From Bacteroidales bacterium (lineage in GTDB: Bacteria; Bacteroidota; Bacteroidia; Bacteroidales; JAFGUD01): a stretch of DNA of 64,000 bases. Of this stretch, positions 53,582 through 62,229 are shown in pieces; within the stretch, counting starts at the first letter, position 1; each line of letters begins with the position of its first letter. A model generated the notes under the pieces. That model was not told the DNA's origin and made no database searches. It saw only the letters and a program-made list of their open reading frames with translations. The translations under genes were made by a program, and so were the position numbers. The stretch is taken from contig JAFGUD010000339.1 in NCBI GenBank assembly GCA_016938685.1, forward strand, positions 1 to 64,000, given 5' to 3'.

Positions 53582-55897
53582 ATGATTGACTTTATTAAAC
53601 ATCATCCTTGGCAAATTATTGAAGAGGGATTTAATCCTGAAAATCAGGAAGCTGCCGAAAGTATTTTTAGTCTTGGAAATGGGAAAATGGGACATCGCGC
53701 CAATTTTGAGGAATATTACACAGGAAAATCAATGCAAGGCACATATATTTCCGGTATTTATTATCCTGATAAAACGGTTGTAGGTTGGTGGAAAAATGGC
53801 TATCCCGAGTATTTTGCCAAAATCCTGAATGCTCCTGATTGGCGTGGAATAAAAATTTCCATTGGTAAACAGAAACTCGATTTGTTTACATGCAAAATAT
53901 CTGATTTTAAACGTGTTCTGGATATGAAACACGGTTATTTGCAGAAAACATTTATTGCTGAATTTCCTGATGGAAAAAAAATCGCTGTTGAATCTGTGCG
54001 GTTTTTGAGTATTGTTCAGGATGAACTTGGGGTGATAAAATATGCCGTTACTCCTCTTAATTTTTCGGGAGAAATTGATGTTTTAACGGATATTGATGCT
54101 GATGTAAAAAACAAAGATGCCAATTATGGCGAAAAATTTTGGGTGGAGGTTGAAAAAAACTATTTGCCTTATCCTTATATTATTACTGAAACCAAAAAAA
54201 CATTTTTTCAGCTTTGTAACGCGATAAATGTTGTTTTTGAAACTAATGGAGATGCTTTTGAACCGTCAACGTTTAAAAGTTTTGAACGTGAAAAATATAT
54301 TGGTCAAAAATATCGTATCAATGTTGTTGAAAATCAAACAACTACTATTTACAAGTATGCTGCAATTACAAGTTCATTAAATTACACAAAGGAAAATCTT
54401 GTTGAACCTGCTCTTACTATTCTTGAAAATGCTGAAAATATTGGCTTCGACGGGCTTTTTGATGAACATAAAAACGCATGGGAACAAAAATGGCTTGAAA
54501 GTGACATAGTTATTGAAGATGATGTAGCAGCTCAACAGGCTATAAGATTTAATATTTTTCAGCTTAATCAAACTTATTCCGGTAAAGACGAACGTCTTAA
54601 TATTGGACCAAAAGGTTTTACAGGTGAAAAATATGGTGGTGTAACTTATTGGGATACAGAGGCTTACTGTGTGCCTTTTTATTTGAGCACAGCTGAAGAA
54701 AATGTTGCTAAAAATTTATTAAAATATAGGTTTAAACATTTGCCTAAAGCAATTGAAAATGCACAAAAATTAGGTTTCAAAAACGGTGCGGCTCTTTACC
54801 CAATGGTAACTATAAACGGCGAAGAATGCCATAATGAATGGGAAATTACTTTTGAAGAAATTCATAGAAATGGTGCAATTGCTTTTGCAATTTTTAATTA
54901 CATTAGATATTCTAACGATACTGAATATCTCTCAAAATTCGGACTTGAGGTTTTAATTGCTATTTCTCGTTTTTGGGCACAACGTGTTAATTTTTCCGAG
55001 CAAAAACAAAAATTTGTGATGCTTGGTGTTACAGGACCAAATGAATACGAGAATAATGTAAATAATAACTGGTACACATTAAAAATGGCTAGTTGGACAT
55101 TAAAATACACGATTGAATCTTTGGGATTTGTTAAGAAAAATCATTCTGTAGATTTGAAAAGAATTATTGAAAAAACTAATTTTAATGAAATTGATGAAGT
55201 TGGGCAATGGGAAAAAATTATTGATAATATGTATTTCCCGTTTGATGAAAAGCGCAATGTTTTTCTTCAACAGGATGGATTTTTAGATAAAGAACTTATT
55301 TTGGCGGAAAATATTAATCCTAAAGAAAAACCTATAAATCAACACTGGTCTTGGGACAGAATTTTACGTTCTTGTTTTATAAAACAAGCTGATGTTTTGC
55401 AGGGAATGTTCTTTCTTGAAGATGAATTTGATACTGAAACTATAAAACGACATTTTGATTTTTATGAGCCAATGACTGTTCATGAATCTTCTTTGTCGGC
55501 TAGCGTACATTCTGTTTTGGCTTCTAAAATTGGGGAAGAAAAAAAGGCTTATGAATTGTACTTAAGAACTGCCAGACTTGACTTGGACGATTACAATAAT
55601 GAAGTTGCCGAAGGTTTGCATATTACAAGCATGGCAGGAACTTGGATTAGTTTTGTTTATGGTTTTGGAGGACTTAGAATTAAGGACGGAAAAATTTCTT
55701 TTGCTCCATTTTTGCCAAATAACTGGAAAATAATTACTTTTAATGTGTTGTTTCGAGGAGTGCGTTTGAAAGTTCAAGTTGTTAAAAATGAGATTGCTAT
55801 AAGTAATTTATCAGATGTTGACGCAGAAGTGTTGGTTTATGATTCAGATTTTATTGTTCATGCCAATGATGATATTGTGATTGTTAGAAATTTTTAG
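53582..55897 (+). CDS. GH65 glycoside phosphorylase, probably maltose phosphorylase
   Basis: 771 aa, cytoplasmic (no signal). N-terminal beta-sandwich (AAESIFSLGNGKMGHRANFEEYYTGKS), then an (alpha/alpha)6 barrel with GFTGEKYGGVTYWDTEAYCVPFYLS and LGVTGPNEYENNVNNNWYTLKMASWTL; Glu488 in GPNEY is the expected general acid (Glu487 in Lactobacillus brevis maltose phosphorylase). HQSSLSASVHS-like MTVHESSLSASVHSVLASK is the phosphate-site block. It splits an alpha-glucobiose with phosphate into glucose and beta-glucose-1-phosphate. Maltose is favoured because of the SLC45-type carrier, pgmB and the alpha-amylase genes; trehalose, nigerose or kojibiose are alternatives in the family. Confidence 0.9.
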   Translation: MIDFIKHHPWQIIEEGFNPENQEAAESIFSLGNGKMGHRANFEEYYTGKSMQGTYISGIYYPDKTVVGWWKNGYPEYFAKILNAPDWRGIKISIGKQKLDLFTCKISDFKRVLDMKHGYLQKTFIAEFPDGKKIAVESVRFLSIVQDELGVIKYAVTPLNFSGEIDVLTDIDADVKNKDANYGEKFWVEVEKNYLPYPYIITETKKTFFQLCNAINVVFETNGDAFEPSTFKSFEREKYIGQKYRINVVENQTTTIYKYAAITSSLNYTKENLVEPALTILENAENIGFDGLFDEHKNAWEQKWLESDIVIEDDVAAQQAIRFNIFQLNQTYSGKDERLNIGPKGFTGEKYGGVTYWDTEAYCVPFYLSTAEENVAKNLLKYRFKHLPKAIENAQKLGFKNGAALYPMVTINGEECHNEWEITFEEIHRNGAIAFAIFNYIRYSNDTEYLSKFGLEVLIAISRFWAQRVNFSEQKQKFVMLGVTGPNEYENNVNNNWYTLKMASWTLKYTIESLGFVKKNHSVDLKRIIEKTNFNEIDEVGQWEKIIDNMYFPFDEKRNVFLQQDGFLDKELILAENINPKEKPINQHWSWDRILRSCFIKQADVLQGMFFLEDEFDTETIKRHFDFYEPMTVHESSLSASVHSVLASKIGEEKKAYELYLRTARLDLDDYNNEVAEGLHITSMAGTWISFVYGFGGLRIKDGKISFAPFLPNNWKIITFNVLFRGVRLKVQVVKNEIAISNLSDVDAEVLVYDSDFIVHANDDIVIVRNF

Positions 55898-55994
55898 AAT
55901 TTACATAAGGTTTTAATTAATAAAAAACACGATGCAAATTATTTTCTCGGCTAGGATGCCCAGATTATTGCTCTAATTTAAAATGTTAAACAAA

Positions 55995-58376
55995 ATGAAA
56001 AAAATAATAATGTTTTTATACATTCTTTCGTTGTTTGCAGTTTCCTGTAAATATCCGGCTTCTGATAAGTTGCAGATTCCTGAAAAAAGTGAAATATTCG
56101 GATTAGCTTCGATTGTTAACCTGAATGTTGAACAAACAGTTATTTCAATGTTCGATTTTTTTGCCGAACCTGTAATAATTGACAGTGTTCGTGTTAATAA
56201 AAATCTTGATTTTAAATTGTCTGATGATAAATCTCAATTAACTTTAGATGTGATGTCTGATAGTCTTCCTAAATTGAGTGTAATGACTATTTACGCAGAT
56301 GGTTACGGTTATTCTATTTTATTGAAAAAATCAAATAAAACTATGCAAGAACTTATTTTCGACCCAAAAGGAAAGGAATACGAAACTGTTTACATGAAAG
56401 GCGAAATGAATGCTTGGAATTATCTCGCTAATCAGCTTGAATTTGACGGAAAAAAATGGAGAACTTATGTAGAAGTAGAACCCGGAAATTATCAATATTT
56501 ATTTGTTGTCGATGGCGTTGAAACTCTGGATAGAAAAAATAAAGACAGTATAAGTAACGGAATGGGTGCTTATAATTCTGTGCTAAATGTTGGCAAAAAC
56601 ACAGATGCAGATAAACCGTATTTATATACAATTTCTTTTACTGATGAAAATTTGACTTTTGGAATAGAAAATAAGGCAAAAGAAGTTATAGTGTTTTATC
56701 AAAATCATAAATTACCCGACAATTTTGTTGTTAAAACTGGCAATGAATATACTGTTTCTATACCCAAAGAGGCAAAAAAACTTGATAGAAGTTACATTCG
56801 TGTTTGGTCTTACAACAAATCAGGGGTTTCAAATGATTTATACATTCCTTTGACCAAGGGAAAAGTTGTAGATGATGCTACAGAATTAAATCGTTCGGAT
56901 TATGAATCAGCTGTAATGTATAATGTTTTTATTGACCGTTTTTATGATGGTGACGAAACAAATAATCGTCCTTTGAATAGCAAAGAAGTGCTTCCGCAGG
57001 CTGATTTTCACGGTGGAGATATTGCAGGAATTATTGATAAAATAAATGACGGCTATTTTGAAAAATTGGGCGTTAATACTCTTTGGATTTCACCAATTGT
57101 GAAAAACGTTGAAGGTGCTTATGGTCAATGGCCAAAACCTGAAACAAAATTTTCTGCTTATCATGGCTATTGGCCCATGTCATTTACTCAAATTGATGAT
57201 AGATTTGGCACGCATGATGAATTTAAAGAGCTGGTAGAACTTGCACACGAACATAATTTAAACGTAATTCTTGACTTTGTGGCTCACCATGTTCACGAAG
57301 AAAATCCAATTTATAAACAACATCCTGATTGGGCTACTGATTTATATTTGCCCGACGGAACACTTAATACAGAACGTTGGGATGACCATCGACTTACAAC
57401 TTGGTTTGATGTTTTTTTACCCACGTTGGATAATTCTAAACCTGAAGTTTATAATATGGTCTCTGATTCTGCTTTGTATTGGATTACAGAATTTGGAATT
57501 GATGGATTTCGCCATGATGCAGCCAAACATGTTCCTCTTGTTTTTTGGAGCGAATTGACCAAAAAAGTTAAAAATCAAGTTGCTATTCCTCAAAATAGAA
57601 AAATTTATCAAATTGGTGAAACTTACGGCTCGCCTGAACTTATTGGTAGTTATGTAAATTCAGGAATGCTTGATGCTCAGTTTGATTTCAATTTATATGA
57701 TGCTGTTTCTACTGCTATTTCTGTTGATAATAGTTTCAAAAATGTTGAAGTTACTCTCAATAAAAGCTTTAAATATTATGGTTATCATAATTTAATGGGA
57801 AATATTACCGGAAATCAGGATAGAGGTCGTTTTATTTCTTATGCTACCGGAACTTTAAAATATGATGAAGATGCTAAACTTGCAGGTTGGACTCGTGATA
57901 TTATTGTTGGGTCGCCTGTTGGTTACGATAAAATGGCAATGTTGATTACGTTTATTAACACCGTTCCCGGAATACCGGTTATTTATTATGGTGATGAAAT
58001 TGGAATACCAGGAGGAAATGACCCGGATAATCGCAGAATGATGAGATTTGATGATTTAGACGATAATGAACACGTTTTGAAAGATAATACAGCAGAATTG
58101 ATTAAACTTCGTCGTAGTTCAATGCCTCTGATGTTTGGTGATTTTAAATTTATTCAGGTTACTGATGATATAATGATTTACCAAAGAACTTATTTCGGAC
58201 AAATTGCAATTATTGTATTTAATAAATCGGATAAAGAAGAGGTAATAATTTTCGATTTAGACCCAAAATATGATTATACTGATTTGAAATCAAATTTTGC
58301 TTGTTGTTTTTCAATTAGCAAAGGTCAATTACAAATCACTCTTGAACCGGAGTCTTTTGAAGTATTCACAAACTAA
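55995..58376 (+). CDS. GH13 alpha-glucan hydrolase lipoprotein with N-terminal starch-binding-like module
   Basis: The track begins at 55983; the ATG at 55995 gives MKKIIMFLYILSLFAVSC, a standard lipobox signal (793 aa). A beta-sandwich E-set/CBM48-like module covers about 110-200 (YETVYMKGEMNAWN; VEVEPGNYQYLFVVDG). The GH13 barrel has VNTLWISPIV, VILDFVAHHVH, GIDGFRHDAAKHVP (nucleophile Asp512 in track numbering), YQIGETYGSPE (acid/base Glu546) and GNITGNQDRGR (Asp613). Region IV has NQD where most GH13 members have NHD. It is probably a surface or periplasmic amylase/neopullulanase-type enzyme (SusA/SusG-like role). It follows the GH65 gene by 97 bases. Confidence 0.9.
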   Translation: MKKIIMFLYILSLFAVSCKYPASDKLQIPEKSEIFGLASIVNLNVEQTVISMFDFFAEPVIIDSVRVNKNLDFKLSDDKSQLTLDVMSDSLPKLSVMTIYADGYGYSILLKKSNKTMQELIFDPKGKEYETVYMKGEMNAWNYLANQLEFDGKKWRTYVEVEPGNYQYLFVVDGVETLDRKNKDSISNGMGAYNSVLNVGKNTDADKPYLYTISFTDENLTFGIENKAKEVIVFYQNHKLPDNFVVKTGNEYTVSIPKEAKKLDRSYIRVWSYNKSGVSNDLYIPLTKGKVVDDATELNRSDYESAVMYNVFIDRFYDGDETNNRPLNSKEVLPQADFHGGDIAGIIDKINDGYFEKLGVNTLWISPIVKNVEGAYGQWPKPETKFSAYHGYWPMSFTQIDDRFGTHDEFKELVELAHEHNLNVILDFVAHHVHEENPIYKQHPDWATDLYLPDGTLNTERWDDHRLTTWFDVFLPTLDNSKPEVYNMVSDSALYWITEFGIDGFRHDAAKHVPLVFWSELTKKVKNQVAIPQNRKIYQIGETYGSPELIGSYVNSGMLDAQFDFNLYDAVSTAISVDNSFKNVEVTLNKSFKYYGYHNLMGNITGNQDRGRFISYATGTLKYDEDAKLAGWTRDIIVGSPVGYDKMAMLITFINTVPGIPVIYYGDEIGIPGGNDPDNRRMMRFDDLDDNEHVLKDNTAELIKLRRSSMPLMFGDFKFIQVTDDIMIYQRTYFGQIAIIVFNKSDKEEVIIFDLDPKYDYTDLKSNFACCFSISKGQLQITLEPESFEVFTN

Positions 58377-58384
58377 AACAGTTT

Positions 58385-58517
58385 ACCAGTTGTCGAGTTA
58401 ACCAGTAATCGAGTTAACCAGTAATCGAGTTAACCAGTAATCGAGTTAACCAGTTCTAACAACTCGACAACTCGACAACTCGACAACTCGACAAACTCAA
58501 TAACTCGACAACTTAAC
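58385..58517. repeat. Compound tandem and inverted repeat array between GH13 genes
   Basis: Four exact 16-base periods of accagtaatcgagtta (58385-58448; copy 1 reads accagttgtcgagtta) are followed by accagttctaac and then four copies of aactcgac (58461-58492) and degenerate remnants to about 58517. The 8-base unit aactcgac is the reverse complement of gtcgagtt in the left array, so the whole tract can fold back on itself. No ORF. Confidence 0.85.
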
Positions 58518-58538
58518 AAACTTTTAAAACTTAATTAT

Positions 58539-59924
58539 ATGAAATTCAAACCTTTTTTTCTTTTGCTGACGTTAAGCTTTTTTATTTTTGCTGCTTCATG
58601 CAATGAAAATTCAAAAACAGATAAAAATAATACTGATTCTACCACAACAGAGGTAAAGTATCCTGAAAAAATCAAAAGTGCAGTAATTTACGAAGTAAAC
58701 ATCAGACAGTACAGCCCTGAAGGAACTTTTAATGCCTTTACTGAACAAATTCCCAGATTGGCTGATATGGGAGTTGATATACTTTGGTTAATGCCGGTTT
58801 TCCCTGTAGGTGAAAAAAACAGAAAAGGTGACTTGGGAAGTTATTACGCCGTTCAAAATTATACCGAAGTTAATCCTGAATTTGGAACAAAAGAAGATTT
58901 AGCCAAATTGATAAAAGTTGCTCATGAAAATAATATGTTGGTAATTCTAGATTGGGTTGCAAATCACACAGCATGGGATAATGTGTGGATTGATGAACAC
59001 CCTGATTGGTACACTCACGATGACAAAGGAAATATTATTCCTCCCGTTGAAGATTGGAGTGACGTTGCTGACTTGAACTATGATAATCAGGAAATGCGTG
59101 CAGAAATGTTAAAATCACTTGAATATTGGGTTACTGATTTTGATGTTGACGGTTTTCGTTGCGATGTAGCAATGATGGTTCCAACTGATTTCTGGGAAAA
59201 TGCTCGTATTGAACTTGACAAAATTAAACCTATGTTTATGCTTGCTGAGTCTGAAACTGATGATTTAATGGTTTCCGCTTTTGATATGAATTATTCATGG
59301 GAACTTCTTCATATTACTCAAGAAATTGCAAAAGGAGAGTTGAATGCTACTGATTTGATTGATTACATAAAACGTGACGAAGAACGATTTTCTGAAAAAG
59401 TTCTTAGAATGACTTTTACTTCTAATCATGATGAAAATTCTTGGAACGGAAGTGTTTATGAGCGCTTCCCTGATTGTTACAAAACTTTTGCTGCGTTAAC
59501 TTTTGTTGTGCCCGGTATGCCATTGATTTATAGTGGTCAAGAAGCTTGTTTGGATAAACGTCTTGCTTTTTTCTACAAAGATACAATCGATTGGAAGGAA
59601 TGTGAAATGGCAGGATTTTATAAAGATTTAATCAAATTAAAAGATGAAAATGAAGCACTTTGGAACGGTGAATTAGGTGCCCCAATTACATTTGTAAACA
59701 TCAAAGAAAACAAAAATACTCTTGTGTTTATTAGAGAACAAAATGACGATAAAGTATTGTCTGTGTTTAATTTATCAGCTAATGAAACCGAAATAGTTAT
59801 TACTGACGAAGCTGTGTTTGGAAAATATAAAAATTATTTTTCCGGAGCAGAAATTGAAATTTCAGTAGAAAAAAACACATTTAAGTTTAATGCTTGGGAT
59901 TTTTGGGTCTTAATTGCACAATAA
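58539..59924 (+). CDS. GH13 alpha-amylase-family lipoprotein
   Basis: 461 aa. Signal MKFKPFFLLLTLSFFIFAASC (lipobox AASC), a short Asn/Thr/Lys linker, then a compact GH13 barrel (about 45-400): AVIYEVNIRQYSPEG, VILDWVANHTAWD, DVDGFRCDVAMM (nucleophile Asp209), MLAESETD (Glu237), FTSNHDENSW (Asp298), and a small C-terminal beta domain. All three catalytic acids are present. It lacks extra binding modules. It is closely related to the 60199 gene product, which has no signal; this copy should act in the periplasm or at the cell surface on maltooligosaccharides. A terminator follows. Confidence 0.92.
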   Translation: MKFKPFFLLLTLSFFIFAASCNENSKTDKNNTDSTTTEVKYPEKIKSAVIYEVNIRQYSPEGTFNAFTEQIPRLADMGVDILWLMPVFPVGEKNRKGDLGSYYAVQNYTEVNPEFGTKEDLAKLIKVAHENNMLVILDWVANHTAWDNVWIDEHPDWYTHDDKGNIIPPVEDWSDVADLNYDNQEMRAEMLKSLEYWVTDFDVDGFRCDVAMMVPTDFWENARIELDKIKPMFMLAESETDDLMVSAFDMNYSWELLHITQEIAKGELNATDLIDYIKRDEERFSEKVLRMTFTSNHDENSWNGSVYERFPDCYKTFAALTFVVPGMPLIYSGQEACLDKRLAFFYKDTIDWKECEMAGFYKDLIKLKDENEALWNGELGAPITFVNIKENKNTLVFIREQNDDKVLSVFNLSANETEIVITDEAVFGKYKNYFSGAEIEISVEKNTFKFNAWDFWVLIAQ

Positions 59925-59969
59925 TTCAAGGTATTAATTAGCTAAGACTTTTAAGTTGAATAAATAATT

Positions 59970-60004
59970 CGGGGTATATTTTTTTGATATACCCCGTTTT
60001 TTTT
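59970..60004 (+). terminator. Terminator after the 58539 gene
   Basis: cggggtata/tataccccg forms a 9-bp stem with a 9-base loop (tttttttga), followed by eight T. Confidence 0.88.
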
Positions 60005-60122
60005 AGTGAAAATATTTACAACGCAAAAAATATTGACTGAATATTTGATGAGTTTTATCAAAACACCAACGACTTTATATATTTTTGCACCAGTTCAACT
60101 TAGGACTCTAATTCGGTAAAAG

Positions 60123-60190
60123 GCACTTCAGTGCTCTTTAAAATTGTCCCATCGGGACGCTCAGTATTTAAAAAGGTACCTCGGTACCTT
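60123..60190. repeat. Three consecutive short hairpins before the cytoplasmic GH13 gene
   Basis: gcact-tc-agtgc (60123-60134), gtccc-atc-gggac (60146-60158) and aaggtacc-tc-ggtacctt (60173-60190) have very small loops and unrelated stems, spaced 11-14 bases apart. The last hairpin ends 9 bases before the first ATG, where it could affect translation. Confidence 0.7.
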
Positions 60191-60198
60191 TGATTAAA

Positions 60199-61467
60199 AT
60201 GAATATGGAAAAAATAAAAAAATCAGTAATCTACGAAGTAAATTTACGTCAATATACTCCGGAAGGAACTATAAATGCTTTTATAGAGCATATTCCCCGA
60301 CTGGCAGATATGGGAATTGGAATTTTGTGGATTATGCCAATTCAACCTATCGGGAAAAAGAATCGCAAAGGAACACTTGGAAGTTATTATTCGATTAGTA
60401 ATTATATTGCTGTTAATCCTGAATTTGGAACAGAAAAAGATTTTGCAAGATTAGTTGAAGTTACGCATGAATTTGGAATGTTACTTATTCTTGATTGGGT
60501 TGCAAATCACACTTCGTGGGATAACGTTTGGATTGATGCACACCCAGATTGGTACACACAAGACAAAGCCGGTAATATTTTACCTCCCAATAAAGACTGG
60601 ACAGATGTTGCCGATTTGAATTATAAGAATAAAAAGATGCGTGTCGAAATGATTAATTCAATGAAATATTGGATTGAAAATTTTGATGTAGATGGCTTTA
60701 GGTGTGATATGGCAATGCTTGTTCCAACTGATTTTTGGAATCAGGCTCGAGCAGAATTAGATAAAGTTAAACCTGTTTTTATGCTTGCCGAAGCTGAAGA
60801 AAAAGACCTTATGGAAATGGCTTTTGATGCAAATTATTCCTGGGATTTTTTACATCTTATTGAGGCAATAGCAAAAGGCAAACGGAGAGCAGTTGATGTA
60901 ATTGATTATTTCCTTGATGCTCCTAAAAAGTTTCCGCAAAAGGTCATCCGAATGACTTTTACTTCTAATCACGACGAAAACACTTGGAACGGTAGTGTGT
61001 TTGAACGATTTCCTGATAAAAGTTACAAAACATTTGCGGTTTATTCGTTTTTAGTCCCTGGTATGCCTCTGATTTACAGTGGACAAGAAGCATGTTTAAA
61101 CAAAAAAATCAAGTTTTTCGACAGAGATACAATAGAATGGAAAAATTGTGAAATGGGGCATTTATACAAGAAACTTATTGCTCTAAAATCTAAAAATGAA
61201 GCACTTTGGAATGGTGAATTTGGTTCTTCGCTTGTATTTGCTCCAACAGAAAATAACGAACAAATTACTACATTTATCAGAGAAAAAAATGGCAACAAAA
61301 TTCTTGCAATGTTCAATTTTTCAGCAAAACTAACAGATGTGAAATTTACAGATAAAAACGCCTTTGGCAAATACAAAGAATATTTCACCGATGAAGAAAT
61401 TGAAATCACATCTGAGCAAACTTATATGCTTACAGGTTGGGAATATAAAGTGTTGGTAAAATTGTAA
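60199..61467 (+). CDS. Cytoplasmic GH13 alpha-amylase-family enzyme
   Basis: 422 aa from the ATG at 60199; the track's TTG start at 60190 overlaps a hairpin stem, and a second ATG at 60205 is equally possible. The protein aligns with the 58539 product across its length (VIYEVNLRQYTPEG, LILDWVANHTSWDNVWIDAHPDWYT, DVDGFRCDMAML, MLAEAEEKDL, FTSNHDENTWNGS) and keeps all three catalytic acids. It has no signal peptide or lipobox, so it should be cytoplasmic and could cut imported maltooligosaccharides to maltose and glucose for GH65. It is a paralogue that lost or never gained export. Its own promoter is not clear; a TATTTTTG box lies at 60080-60087. Confidence 0.92.
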   Translation: MNMEKIKKSVIYEVNLRQYTPEGTINAFIEHIPRLADMGIGILWIMPIQPIGKKNRKGTLGSYYSISNYIAVNPEFGTEKDFARLVEVTHEFGMLLILDWVANHTSWDNVWIDAHPDWYTQDKAGNILPPNKDWTDVADLNYKNKKMRVEMINSMKYWIENFDVDGFRCDMAMLVPTDFWNQARAELDKVKPVFMLAEAEEKDLMEMAFDANYSWDFLHLIEAIAKGKRRAVDVIDYFLDAPKKFPQKVIRMTFTSNHDENTWNGSVFERFPDKSYKTFAVYSFLVPGMPLIYSGQEACLNKKIKFFDRDTIEWKNCEMGHLYKKLIALKSKNEALWNGEFGSSLVFAPTENNEQITTFIREKNGNKILAMFNFSAKLTDVKFTDKNAFGKYKEYFTDEEIEITSEQTYMLTGWEYKVLVKL

Positions 61468-61610
61468 TTTTTTTTAAAAAGAATATTTTCTAGGCTTGAG
61501 TTTCTATATTAAATCAAAAAAAAGACTAAATTGTATTCTGTGTTAAACAGGAGAAGACAAATATTTGAAAATGAATTGAAAAAGTTGTATTTTTATAAAA
61601 ATATTTTTCT

Positions 61611-61838
61611 ATGGAGCTTACTATTAGTGTAAAAGAAAAACAAAAGGCTGACTTTCTAATTAAACTATTACAGGAGTTAAACTTTGTTGAAATAATTGAT
61701 TTTAAAGAAGATGATGATATTTATCCTGATGAACATAAAAGAATTATTCAAGAAAGACTTGAAAAAATAGCGAAGGGAGAAACAACGTTTAAAAGCTGGA
61801 ACGATATTAAAAAGAAGTATGAACATAAAGCAATTTGA
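61611..61838 (+). CDS. Type II antitoxin (partner of ParE-like toxin)
   Basis: 75 aa. MELTISVKEKQKADFLIKLLQEL is a short strand-helix opening of the kind used for dimerisation, followed by an acidic, flexible tail (KEDDDIYPDEHKRIIQERLEKI, GETTFKSWNDIKKKYEH) like that of antitoxins that wrap a RelE/ParE toxin. The family cannot be named with certainty. The next gene, encoding the toxin, overlaps its 3' end by 20 bases, a typical arrangement that couples translation. Confidence 0.75.
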   Translation: MELTISVKEKQKADFLIKLLQELNFVEIIDFKEDDDIYPDEHKRIIQERLEKIAKGETTFKSWNDIKKKYEHKAI

Positions 61839-62124
61839 AATTGAACTTTCAGATGACGCTGAATTTGACTTTGATAGTTCTTACTTATATTATTTTAAGA
61901 TTAGTGAGATGCTTGCTAGTAGATTTTATAATCAGATAAATTCTAGTTTTAAAGCAATTTCTATTAATCCACAAGGATATCAAGAGGTGGAAGATAACGT
62001 TCGCCGATTTGTTGTTCGTGATTTCCCTTTTGTTATTTATTATCAAATTAAAGGTTTAAAAATAAGAATAATTGCAGTTTTTCATGCTAGTCGAAATCCT
62101 AGAGTTTGGGTAGAAAGAATATAA
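61819..62124 (+). CDS. ParE/RelE-family toxin
   Basis: 101 aa. FEIELSDDAEFDFDSSYLYYFKISEMLASRFYNQINSSFKAISINPQGYQ and the RRFVVRDFPFVIYYQIKGLKIRIIAVFHASRNPRVW block are the usual ParE/RelE plan: two N-terminal helices then a four-strand sheet. ParE members act on DNA gyrase and RelE members on ribosome-bound mRNA; the long helical start and the late HASRNPR favour the ParE side, without certainty. It overlaps the antitoxin gene by 20 bases and is followed by a terminator. Confidence 0.8.
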   Translation: MNIKQFEIELSDDAEFDFDSSYLYYFKISEMLASRFYNQINSSFKAISINPQGYQEVEDNVRRFVVRDFPFVIYYQIKGLKIRIIAVFHASRNPRVWVERI

Positions 62125-62137
62125 TAATATAATGAAT

Positions 62138-62173
62138 AAAAGTGTTTTTGGGAATGATAATTAAACACTTTTT
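62138..62173 (+). terminator. Terminator of the toxin-antitoxin operon
   Basis: aaaagtgttt/aaacactttt forms a 10-bp stem with a 15-base loop, then a short T run. Confidence 0.75.
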
Positions 62174-62229
62174 AGTTTAATTTTATAACTTAAATCCATA
62201 AATAAACGTAAGTTTCTAACTTACATCAA

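Noticed and set aside
58385-58517. CRISPR array or integrase attachment site
   Set aside because: Units are 16 and 8 bases with no unique spacers, and no integrase is nearby.
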